Source of the DNA: Pseudomonas asgharzadehiana
Lineage (GTDB): Bacteria > Pseudomonadota > Gammaproteobacteria > Pseudomonadales > Pseudomonadaceae
Reading direction: 5' to 3'
NCBI RefSeq assembly: GCF_019139815.1
Contig: NZ_CP077079.1
Span: 3,720,001 to 3,784,000, forward strand
DNA length: 64,000 nt
Below are positions 55,154 to 62,725 of the stretch, in pieces. How positions within the stretch are numbered: the stretch's first letter is position 1; every line of letters starts with the position of its first letter. The notes below the pieces were generated by a model that did not search any database, was not told where the DNA came from, and saw only the letters and a program-made list of their open reading frames with translations. Made by a program: the position numbers and the translations under genes.

Positions 55154-55318
55154 ACGCCCACCATCAGCCATTTACAACCACACTTCGTCAACTTCAAGCG
55201 TGTGTCGTACACGTCGAAAACAACCCGAGTCGGCCTAGCCGACTAAAAATAACATTCCAGTACTTTTTTACCCTCGCATAATAAAGTGCCTCCTGAATGC
55301 AACAGCAAGGGGACGGCC

Positions 55319-55627
55319 ATGAACACATCAAAGTTACTGGTAGAGCGTATTGGCCTATTCCCTTCTTCGGGAAATATTCATGTCGAGGTCAATAACTCGA
55401 CGCATGTCGTTGAACGCATGCACGTGTTATATGCCGACAACTCCCTGGACAGCGATGAGTCGTGCACGGGCTTGTCCATGGTTTTTGCCGACTGGCGTTT
55501 CAAGTTGCAGGTCAGTGACGCCCTGTCTGTATGCCTGTGCGTGGAAAGTCGCGGCGACAGCCACTACCTGCAGGTCAAGACCGCAGAGTTGCTGGCCCAC
55601 ATATCCGACACCCGGGAGCGCACATGA
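55319..55627 (+). CDS. Hypothetical protein, 102 residues
   Basis: A 102-residue protein (MNTSKLLVERIGLFPSSG...) with an AAGGGGAC ribosome site at good spacing before the ATG. It has no signal peptide, span or motif I recognise; it looks like a small mixed alpha/beta soluble domain with cysteines in VCLCVES. It lies alone between rfaH and the monooxygenase gene. Codon use resembles its neighbours, which supports a real gene. Confidence 0.6.
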   Translation: MNTSKLLVERIGLFPSSGNIHVEVNNSTHVVERMHVLYADNSLDSDESCTGLSMVFADWRFKLQVSDALSVCLCVESRGDSHYLQVKTAELLAHISDTRERT

Positions 55628-55833
55628 GCGTCCAGGGTGGGCGACACCCTTGCCGGCATACACGCTAAATGCATTTATCTGATCAAATGGCGCCTACATG
55701 ATTCTATTTTTTAATAATGAGGATAGAACCAAACGGCATTTTACACAGCCACTCGCTGCCCCTACCTTGAACGAGCATGACCGACCCCCTACCCGGCGGA
55801 GGTGTTGATCACCCTACTCGACAAGGACAGACC

Positions 55834-56916
55834 ATGAGCATCGAATTCATCGGCTATATCGGCGGCCACCATGCGTCCGAGATCCACCCGCGCAGCGGCC
55901 CTACCCTGCAACCGGATTACGTGGAAACCGTGGCCCGCGCCCACGAAGAGGCCGGTTTCGACCGCGCGCTGGTGGCCTTTCATTCCAACAGCCCGGACAG
56001 CACGTTGATCGCCGCCCACGCCGCCAGCGTGACGAAAAAACTGCAATTTCTCATCGCTCACCGTCCGGGTTTCGTCCAGCCGACCCTGGCGGCGCGCCAG
56101 TTCGCCACGTTCGATGTGTTCAACGGCGGGCGTACCGCCGTGCACATCATCACCGGGGGCGATGACCGCGAACTGCGTGCCGATGGCAGCCATATCGGCA
56201 AGGACGAACGCTACGCGCGAACCGACGAATACCTGAGCGTGGTGCGTCAGGAATGGACCGCCGAGCAGCCCTTCGATTTTGCCGGCACTTACTACCAGGT
56301 CGAAGGCGCGCACTCCACGGTGAAGTCGCCGCAGCAGCCGCATATTCCGTTGTATTTCGGTGGTTCTTCCACTGCCGCGATTGAGGTGGCCGGCAAGCAT
56401 GCCGATGTGTACGCGCTGTGGGGCGAGACCTATGAGCAGGTGCGCGAGGTGGTGACCCAGGTGCGTGCCGAAGCGGCCAGGCATGGGCGCACGATTCGCT
56501 TCAGTTTGTCGCTGCGCCCGATCCTGGCCGAGACCGAAGAATTGGCGTGGGCGCGCGCCGAGAACATCCTGCAACGGGCCACCGCGCTGGCCGAGCAGAA
56601 TGGCTTTGTACGCCGCGAACCACCGAATGAAGGCTCGCGCCGTTTGCTCGCGGCGGCGGCACAAGGCGCGCGGTTGGATAAGCGTTTGTGGACAGGCATT
56701 GCCGGGCTGCTCGGGGCGCAAGGTAACTCCACCTCACTGGTGGGCACGGCCGAGCAAGTCGCTGAGGCGCTGGTGGATTACTACGACTTGGGAATTACCA
56801 CGTTCCTGATCCGTGGGTTCGATCCGCTCAATGATGCGATTGAGTACGGCAAGCAATTGATCCCCCTCACCCGCCAGTTGATTGCACAACGCGAACAGGC
56901 CAGGCAAGTCGCGTAA
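55834..56916 (+). CDS. LLM-class flavin-dependent monooxygenase
   Basis: A 360-residue bacterial-luciferase-like TIM barrel of the alkanesulfonate monooxygenase (SsuD/MsuD) group: ISLR-type features include YVETVARAHEEAGFDRALVA, FNGGRTAVHIITGGDDREL, RTDEYLSV and IPLYFGGSSTAAIEVAG. It would use FMNH2 and oxygen to desulfonate or oxidise a small substrate. No flavin reductase or transporter gene is adjacent, so the substrate is unknown. The start at 55834 follows AAGGAC. Confidence 0.88.
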   Translation: MSIEFIGYIGGHHASEIHPRSGPTLQPDYVETVARAHEEAGFDRALVAFHSNSPDSTLIAAHAASVTKKLQFLIAHRPGFVQPTLAARQFATFDVFNGGRTAVHIITGGDDRELRADGSHIGKDERYARTDEYLSVVRQEWTAEQPFDFAGTYYQVEGAHSTVKSPQQPHIPLYFGGSSTAAIEVAGKHADVYALWGETYEQVREVVTQVRAEAARHGRTIRFSLSLRPILAETEELAWARAENILQRATALAEQNGFVRREPPNEGSRRLLAAAAQGARLDKRLWTGIAGLLGAQGNSTSLVGTAEQVAEALVDYYDLGITTFLIRGFDPLNDAIEYGKQLIPLTRQLIAQREQARQVA

Positions 56917-56937
56917 GCAAGAACACTACAAACCAAT

Positions 56938-56983
56938 GTGGGAGGGGCGAGTCGAATCGTCGCACCGCCCCTCCCACTTTTTA
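56938..56983. terminator. REP-derived hairpin terminator
   Basis: GTGGGAGGGGCG (56938-56949) pairs with CGCCCCTCCCAC (56966-56977), followed by five T. It serves the monooxygenase transcript and, in reverse, the end of acoC. Its loop has the REP variant GGTGCGACGATTCGACT (minus strand) also seen at 62316-62332. Confidence 0.8.
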
Positions 56984-56991
56984 ACTGCATT

Positions 56992-58095
56992 TCAAGGTTG
57001 GGATTTGAGGAAGGTGGCGATCAGTTGATTGACCCGCTCCGCCGCTTCCAACTGCACCATATGCCCCTGCCCCGGCACGATCTCCACCTGGGCCGCCAGC
57101 CCCTCGGCATGCCCGGCCGGGATGATTGCATCGTCACTGCCCCAGATCACCAGGCTCGGTTGTCGGGCCACCACGGCGCGCAGATCCAGGCGCTGCCGCC
57201 CACCCTCAAACAGCTGGGAATTGAGCTGCTGCAACGCCTGATCCACCCCTTCCAACCGTTTGAATTTGAGCATGTCCTCCAGCATCTGCCGGGTGACCAG
57301 CGCCGGGTCGCTGAACAGTTGGGTCAGTTGCGGCTTGAGCGCATTGCGGTTATTCGCCGCGGTAAAACCTTGCAGGTAATCGCCATTGATATCCGCGCCA
57401 AGCCCGGCGCTGGCGATCAGGATCAAGGAAGCAACCCGTTGCGGCGCCTGGCTGGCCAGCGTCAGGCTGACCAGCCCACCCATGGAGTGCCCGGCCAGGT
57501 GCACGCGGTCGAGCTTGAGGTGATCAAGCAACGCCAGCACCGCCTGGCTCAGTTCTTCGGCATCACCCGTTTGCAACTGCTTACCCGACTCGCCATGCCC
57601 CGGCAGGTCCAGGGCGATCACCCGGCGCTCGGCGGCCAGGGCCGGTTGGTTGAACAGCCAGTTGTTCAAGTCGCCACCAAACCCGTGTACCAGCACCAAC
57701 GGCGTATCGCCTTCGCCCAGGTCCAGATAGCGCAGCAAGCGCCCGCCTATCTCGACCTTCTGCGCGCTCGGGCCGCTGGCTTCGGATTCGGCGGCGGTGG
57801 AGACGAACCCCGCGTTGAAACTGTCGATCACCGCATCAATCTCGGCGTCCGTGGCCTCGCCCTCCACCACGATCCCGAGCAAGGCACCCACCGGCAGGGT
57901 TTCATCGCTCAAGGCCAACACCCGGCGCAACACGCCACTGAACGGCGCCTCGACGCTGCTGGAAATCTTGTCGGTTTCCACGTCCAGCACTTCTTCGCCC
58001 TTCTCTACCCGATCACCGGGTTGCTTGAGCCAGACGTCGATGCGACCTTCGGTCATCGACAGCCCCCACTTGGGCATGGTCAAGGTGTGGATCAT
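56992..58095 (-). CDS. acoC: Acetoin dehydrogenase E2: lipoyl domain fused to alpha/beta hydrolase
   Basis: A 367-residue protein. The N-terminal lipoyl domain carries the lipoylated lysine K43 in DVETDKISSSVEAP. A linker (about 85-125) and an alpha/beta-hydrolase domain follow, with oxyanion LVHGFGGDLNNW, nucleophile AGHSMGGL and a late catalytic histidine in GQGHMVQLE. This hydrolase-type E2 is the usual AcoC of Pseudomonas. It transfers the acetyl group released from acetoin to CoA. ATGA overlap with acoB. No E3 (acoL) gene is nearby. Confidence 0.94.
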   Translation of the reverse strand: MIHTLTMPKWGLSMTEGRIDVWLKQPGDRVEKGEEVLDVETDKISSSVEAPFSGVLRRVLALSDETLPVGALLGIVVEGEATDAEIDAVIDSFNAGFVSTAAESEASGPSAQKVEIGGRLLRYLDLGEGDTPLVLVHGFGGDLNNWLFNQPALAAERRVIALDLPGHGESGKQLQTGDAEELSQAVLALLDHLKLDRVHLAGHSMGGLVSLTLASQAPQRVASLILIASAGLGADINGDYLQGFTAANNRNALKPQLTQLFSDPALVTRQMLEDMLKFKRLEGVDQALQQLNSQLFEGGRQRLDLRAVVARQPSLVIWGSDDAIIPAGHAEGLAAQVEIVPGQGHMVQLEAAERVNQLIATFLKSQP

Positions 58096-59111
58096 GCGGC
58101 AGTCCTCTTGTCGGCGATTTTCAGCACGGCGGCTTCGATCTTCGCGGCATTGGGGATGTACAGGTCTTCCAGGGCATCGGAGAACGGCACCGGCGTGTGC
58201 GGCGCGGTGACCATCTCGATCGGCGCCCGCAGGAATGCAAAGCCTTGCTGCGCCACCAGCGCACTGATGTCGGTGGCGATGGAGCAGCGCGGGTTGGACT
58301 CGTCGATCACCACCAGGCGCCCGGTTTTCTCCACACTTTCCAGAATGCTGTCTTCGTCCAGCGGGCTGGTGGTGCGCAGGTCCAGCACTTCGCAGTCGAT
58401 GCCTTGGCGCGCTAGGTTGGCGGCGGCTTCCAGGGCGATATGCACCATGCGCCCGTAAGTCACCAAGGTCACGTCGCGGCCTTCGCGCACAAAGTTGGCT
58501 TCGCCGAACGGCACGGTATACAGCTCTTGCGGCACCTCGCCTTGCAGACTGTAGAGCATCTTGTGTTCGAGGAAGATCACCGGGTCGTTATCGCGGATCG
58601 CCTGGATCAACATGCCCTTGGCGTCATAGGGCGTGGACGGGCACACCACCTTGAGGCCGGGAATGTGCGTCCACATCGACGTGAGCATCTGCGAATGCTG
58701 GGCGGCGGCGCGCAGGCCGGCACCGTACATGGCGCGGATCACCAGCGGCGTGGTGGTCTTGCCGCCGAACATGTAGCGGAACTTGGCGGCCTGGTTGAGC
58801 AACTGGTCGAGGCAGCAGCCGATAAAGTCGACGAACATCAATTCGCACACCGGGCGCATGCCACGGGTGGCGGCGCCGACGGCCATGCCCACGTAGCCGA
58901 CCTCGGACAACGGTGCATCGAGCACGCGCTCGGGAAACTCCGGGTACAGGCCCTTGGTCACCCCGAGCACACCGCCCCAGGCGTCCTGCTCGCCGGGGGA
59001 ACCGGTGCCGCCGGACACGTCCTGGCCGATGATGAACACGCTCTGGTCGCGGCGCATTTCCTGGGCCAGGGCTTCGTTGATTGCCTGCTGATAGCTGATT
59101 TTGCGAGCCAT
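58092..59111 (-). CDS. acoB: Acetoin dehydrogenase E1 beta subunit
   Basis: A 339-residue transketolase-like subunit: GQDVSGGTGSPGEQDAWGG (the acetoin-type insertion), LSEVGYVGMAVGAATRGMRP and MVHIALEAA then a C-terminal domain (VIDESNPRCSIATDISALV). It forms an alpha2beta2 thiamine-diphosphate enzyme with AcoA that cleaves acetoin to acetaldehyde and an acetyl group. Confidence 0.95.
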   Translation of the reverse strand: MARKISYQQAINEALAQEMRRDQSVFIIGQDVSGGTGSPGEQDAWGGVLGVTKGLYPEFPERVLDAPLSEVGYVGMAVGAATRGMRPVCELMFVDFIGCCLDQLLNQAAKFRYMFGGKTTTPLVIRAMYGAGLRAAAQHSQMLTSMWTHIPGLKVVCPSTPYDAKGMLIQAIRDNDPVIFLEHKMLYSLQGEVPQELYTVPFGEANFVREGRDVTLVTYGRMVHIALEAAANLARQGIDCEVLDLRTTSPLDEDSILESVEKTGRLVVIDESNPRCSIATDISALVAQQGFAFLRAPIEMVTAPHTPVPFSDALEDLYIPNAAKIEAAVLKIADKRTAA

Positions 59112-59137
59112 GAAATTCTCTCCGAAATTTATTGTTA

Positions 59138-60115
59138 TTAGCGGTAGGCGACGTAGACGTCACTGAGCAGGTCGGCGGCCTGGGGCTTGGGATCGGACTT
59201 GGCCAGGCGCACCGCGTCTTCGATCAACTGGGCGACCTCGCCGTCGATGCGCTCGAACTGTCCGGCGTCAAGCCAACCTTCGGCCTGGCAACGCGTGCGA
59301 AACAGCACCAGGCAATCCTGGGATTCACGCAGTTTTTTCACTTCGTCCACGCCGCGATAAGTTTGCGCATCGCCTTCGAAGTGGCCGTAGAAGCGGCTCA
59401 ACTTGACCTCCACCAGCGTCGGCCCCTCGCCGTTGCGCGCACGTTCTACCGCAACGCCCAAGGCTTGGTGCACGGCAAAAAAGTCATTGCCGTCGACGAT
59501 GACGCCGGGCATGCCAAACCCCACGGCGCGCTCGGCGATGTCCTTGCACGCCACCGACCAGCCGGAGCCGGTCGCTTCGGCATAGCCGTTGTTCTCGGCG
59601 ACGAACAGGCACGGCAGTTTCATGATCGCGGCCAGGTTCATCGCCTCGAACACCGCACCTTCGTTGGAGCCGCCGTCGCCGAAAAACGCCACGGCCACGC
59701 CCTGGCTGCCCTTGAGCTTGGAGGCCAGCGCTGCACCGGCGGCCAACGGCGCACCGGCACCGACAATGCCGTTGGCGCCGAGCATGCCCTTCTCCTGATC
59801 GGCGATGTGCATGGAGCCGCCCTTGCCGCCGCACACCCCGGTTTTCTTGCCATAGATTTCGGCCATCATGCCGAACACGTCCACGCCCTTGGCGATGCAA
59901 TGGCCATGGCCACGGTGGTTGGAGGCGATACAGTCGTCATCGTTGAGGTGGGCCATGACCCCGGCGGCACTGGCTTCCTGGCCGGCATACAAGTGCACGA
60001 AACCGGGGATCTCGCCGGTGGCGAACTCCACGTGCAGGCGCTCTTCAAAATCACGGATGGTGCGCATCACGGTGTAGGCATGCAGCAATTGATCGGTGGA
60101 CAGGTGAGTGGACAT
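59138..60115 (-). CDS. acoA: Acetoin dehydrogenase E1 alpha subunit
   Basis: A 325-residue subunit with the thiamine-diphosphate motif FFGDGGSNEGAVFEAMNLA ... AENN and YAGQEASAAGVM. The start at 60115 (MSTHLSTDQLL) is chosen over an upstream in-frame ATG because GGAG lies upstream at usable spacing. It is the first gene of acoABC, read from the sigma-54 promoter at 60178-60193. The acoX and butanediol dehydrogenase genes found in some relatives are absent here. Confidence 0.95.
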   Translation of the reverse strand: MSTHLSTDQLLHAYTVMRTIRDFEERLHVEFATGEIPGFVHLYAGQEASAAGVMAHLNDDDCIASNHRGHGHCIAKGVDVFGMMAEIYGKKTGVCGGKGGSMHIADQEKGMLGANGIVGAGAPLAAGAALASKLKGSQGVAVAFFGDGGSNEGAVFEAMNLAAIMKLPCLFVAENNGYAEATGSGWSVACKDIAERAVGFGMPGVIVDGNDFFAVHQALGVAVERARNGEGPTLVEVKLSRFYGHFEGDAQTYRGVDEVKKLRESQDCLVLFRTRCQAEGWLDAGQFERIDGEVAQLIEDAVRLAKSDPKPQAADLLSDVYVAYR

Positions 60116-60177
60116 CTTGTTGTTCTCCGGTTGTCTCGACACACAGAAGGCTGGCTGCGGCCAGCTGTAAGCCCCTC

Positions 60178-60193
60178 AGCACAGCCTGTGCCA
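60178..60193 (-). promoter_or_regulatory. Sigma-54 promoter of acoABC
   Basis: The minus strand reads TGGCACAGGCTGTGCT, against the consensus TGGCAC-N5-TTGCW, with one mismatch in the -12 part and correct GG/GC spacing. Transcription start would be near 60166, about 50 bases before acoA. Dependence on AcoR, a sigma-54 activator encoded divergently, supports it. Confidence 0.85.
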
Positions 60194-60271
60194 AATCATC
60201 AAAAAACCTGGCAAAGCCTTGATCCAGAGCAGTGCCGCGCGGTTGTGCGCAGGCTGCGCCACAGCACAGAA

Positions 60272-60331
60272 TGAGACCGGCCATTGCAGCGTGCAGGCTG
60301 TGTCTCAGCGCGCGTGAGACGCAGCGTCTCA
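60272..60331. promoter_or_regulatory. Candidate AcoR upstream activating sites
   Basis: The hexamer TGAGAC or its complement occurs four times: 60272-60277, 60302-60307 (GTCTCA), 60315-60320 and 60326-60331 (GTCTCA). The last three form two overlapping inverted pairs. They lie about 80-145 bases upstream of the sigma-54 promoter, the usual enhancer distance. That AcoR binds them is inferred. Confidence 0.6.
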
Positions 60332-60423
60332 CCCCGAGCCCTTGGTCAGGGCGCTCTTGTTCCGCTGTGCCCGTGGGCGCTTAATGGCGGGCATAACAAC
60401 AAAGATCGAGAACCGGAGGCCTT

Positions 60424-62286
60424 ATGCTCGCCGTGAACTCCAGAGAGCACGTCGACTGCGTCAGTCGCGTGGTCCGCAATGCCGAACGCCTGCCCCAGGC
60501 GCCGGTGCCGTCGTTGATTTTCGATTCATGGCGCCGCTCCATGGAACAACACCATCTGGACCCTGGCTCGCTGCAAGGGCCGCGCATCCTCACCGAACCC
60601 CTGCTCAAGGAATGCCGCGAACGCGCCGAGCTGTTCATGCGCATTGCAAGCGAAGCCGTCGGCCAATTGCACCACCGCGTGCGCCAGGCCGATTACTGCG
60701 TGATGCTCACCGACGCCCAGGGCCAGACCATCGACCACCGCGTGGACACGGCGATTCGCAGCGACTGCCGCAAGGCCGGCCTGTACCTGGGCACCTGCTG
60801 GTCGGAAGCCGAAGAAGGCACCTGCGGCGTAGCCACCGTGCTCACCAGCAAAGCCGCCGTGACCGTGCACAAGCGCGACCACTTTCGCGCGGCGTTCATC
60901 GGCCTCACCTGCTCCGCCGCGCCGATCTTCGACCCGCAGGGCAACCTGTTGGGCGTGATGGACGCCTCGGCGCTCAAATCCCCGGATGACCGGCGCAGCC
61001 AGCACCTGGTGCGGCAAATGGTGGCGCAGAGTGCCCAGGCCATCGAGAACGCCTTCTTCATGCACAGCGCTCGCCAGCACTGGGTACTGCAGGCGCACAG
61101 CACGCCGGGCTATGTGGACAGCCAGCCCGACCTGTTGCTGGCGTGGGACCAGGACGGACACCTGCAGGCCTTGAACAGCAAGGCGCGCCAGGCCCTGCGC
61201 CTGCGCTTTGGGCAAGTGCCGGAGCATATCGGCGAGGTGTTCGACCTGGACGCGTTGCGCGCGGTCACCGACCAGTCGACCCGGCAACTGTGCTGGCGGG
61301 GGCAATCGCAAGCCCTGCACGTACGGGTCAACACGCCACGGCGCGCACAAGCACGAGCACTGCCGAACACGGAGGTCGACCCGCGTGTGGATGAGCATCT
61401 GCGCCTGGCCGTGCGGGTCAAGGACCGTAACCTGCCGGTGCTGGTGCAGGGGGAAACCGGCGCGGGCAAGGAAGTCTTCGCCCGCCAACTGCATGAGCGC
61501 AGCGCCCGGCGGGACGGCCCTTTTGTGGCGGTGAACTGCGCGGCGATTCCCGAAAACCTGATCGAAAGCGAGCTGTTCGGCTACGTGGCCGGGGCCTTTA
61601 CCGGCGCGTCCAGCAAAGGCATGCCGGGCCTGTTGGTGCAGGCCGATGGCGGCACATTGTTCCTGGATGAAATCGGTGACATGCCCCTGGCCTTGCAAAC
61701 GCGCTTGCTGCGGGTGATGGCCGAGGGTGAAGTGGCGCCGCTGGGCGGGGCCAAGACCCGTACCGTGGATATCCAGGTGATCTGCGCCAGCCACCGCGAC
61801 CTGGCGGCGCTGGTCAACGAGGGGCGCTTTCGCGAAGACCTGTACTTTCGCCTCGGCTGCGCGAGGTTCTGCCTGCCGCCCTTGCGCGAGCGCACCGACA
61901 AACTGGCGTTGATCAACCGGCTGCTGGAGCAGGAGGCGCGTACCAGCGGCGTGTCGCCGGGCATCAGCCAGGCCGCGCTGGAACGACTGCTGGGTTATGC
62001 CTGGCCGGGCAATGTGCGGCAACTGCGCCATGTGTTGGCGTATGCCTGCGCGGTGTGTGAGGGCGGTACACTGCAACTGTCAGACTTGCCGATGGAGGTG
62101 CGGGGCGAGTTGGTCGAGGCGCCGGCAGAACCGAGCGTCAGCCCGGAACGCCAGGTGGTGCTGGATGCGTTGATTCGGCATCGTTGGAAGCCGTTGCCGA
62201 CGGCACAGGCGTTGGGGATTTCACGTGCAACGCTTTACAGACGGGTGAACCAACTGGGCATCGACATGCCTGGCAAGACCACCTGA
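60424..62286 (+). CDS. acoR: Sigma-54-dependent acetoin catabolism activator AcoR
   Basis: A 620-residue enhancer-binding protein. An N-terminal GAF-like sensor (about 75-205, CVMLTDAQGQTIDHRVDTA) and PAS-like part (about 220-290) precede the AAA+ domain (about 320-545): Walker A GETGAGKE, the sigma-54 contact loop GAFTGASSKG and Walker B LFLDEIGD. A Fis-type HTH ends the chain (PTAQALGISRATLYRRVNQL). It is divergent from acoABC and should activate it in the presence of acetoin or a related inducer. Confidence 0.95.
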   Translation: MLAVNSREHVDCVSRVVRNAERLPQAPVPSLIFDSWRRSMEQHHLDPGSLQGPRILTEPLLKECRERAELFMRIASEAVGQLHHRVRQADYCVMLTDAQGQTIDHRVDTAIRSDCRKAGLYLGTCWSEAEEGTCGVATVLTSKAAVTVHKRDHFRAAFIGLTCSAAPIFDPQGNLLGVMDASALKSPDDRRSQHLVRQMVAQSAQAIENAFFMHSARQHWVLQAHSTPGYVDSQPDLLLAWDQDGHLQALNSKARQALRLRFGQVPEHIGEVFDLDALRAVTDQSTRQLCWRGQSQALHVRVNTPRRAQARALPNTEVDPRVDEHLRLAVRVKDRNLPVLVQGETGAGKEVFARQLHERSARRDGPFVAVNCAAIPENLIESELFGYVAGAFTGASSKGMPGLLVQADGGTLFLDEIGDMPLALQTRLLRVMAEGEVAPLGGAKTRTVDIQVICASHRDLAALVNEGRFREDLYFRLGCARFCLPPLRERTDKLALINRLLEQEARTSGVSPGISQAALERLLGYAWPGNVRQLRHVLAYACAVCEGGTLQLSDLPMEVRGELVEAPAEPSVSPERQVVLDALIRHRWKPLPTAQALGISRATLYRRVNQLGIDMPGKTT

Positions 62287-62303
62287 CACAACGCGGTCAA
62301 CCC

Positions 62304-62645
62304 TGTGGGAGGGGCGGTGCGACGATTCGACTTGCCCCCGATAGCCATAGGTATCTACACAACTCCCGATGAGCGAAAAATCTATAGCCAAGATGCTGTT
62401 GTGGTGAGCGGGCTTGTCCCGCGCTGGGCTGCGCAGCAGCCCCAACAAGGACGCTACCGAATGTCAGGATTAACCGAGGCGCAGGTTTTAGGGTAGCTAC
62501 GCAACCCAGCGCGGGACAAGCCCGCTCACCACAGAGAGGTTTTTCAGCTTTTAAAAGTTGTGTAAATACCTATGCCCGATAGTGGTGGGTCAGTCGATGT
62601 ATCCCGTACCGACACACCGCGATCGGGGGCAGCCCCGTCCCACAG
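62304..62645. repeat. REP doublet interrupted by an inserted element
   Basis: The left REP half (62304-62344, GTGGGAGGGGCGG...TTGCCCCCGATAG) and right half (about 62618-62645, CGATCGGGGGCAGCCCCGTC) are inverted. Sequence right of the insertion (TGGTGGGTCAG) is what normally follows CCCGATAG in uninterrupted Pseudomonas REP doublets. The remaining bases to 62725 show no gene and no clear Fur box. Confidence 0.75.
62345..62574. mobile_element. MITE-like element inside the REP doublet
   Basis: About 230 bp with 19-bp terminal inverted repeats differing at one base (62346-62364, CATAGGTATCTACACAACT; 62556-62574 in reverse). It is flanked by the 8-bp direct repeat CCCGATAG (62337-62344 and 62575-62582), as expected for a target-site duplication. 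Inside is a perfect 28-bp inverted repeat (62401-62428 and 62505-62532) with the core GAGCGGGCTTGTCCCGCGC, itself REP-like. It encodes no transposase, so movement would need one in trans. Confidence 0.6.
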
Positions 62646-62725
62646 TGCCCCAGGGAACTTGTAAAAGTGCACGCGAATGCCTAGCTTATGCGCCCCCTGC
62701 CCCTGCGCTTTAAGGCACTGCTCCC

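Noticed and set aside
62646..62725. Fur box before the TonB-dependent receptor
   Set aside because: I found no 19-bp GATAATGATAATCATTATC-like sequence; iron control cannot be claimed.
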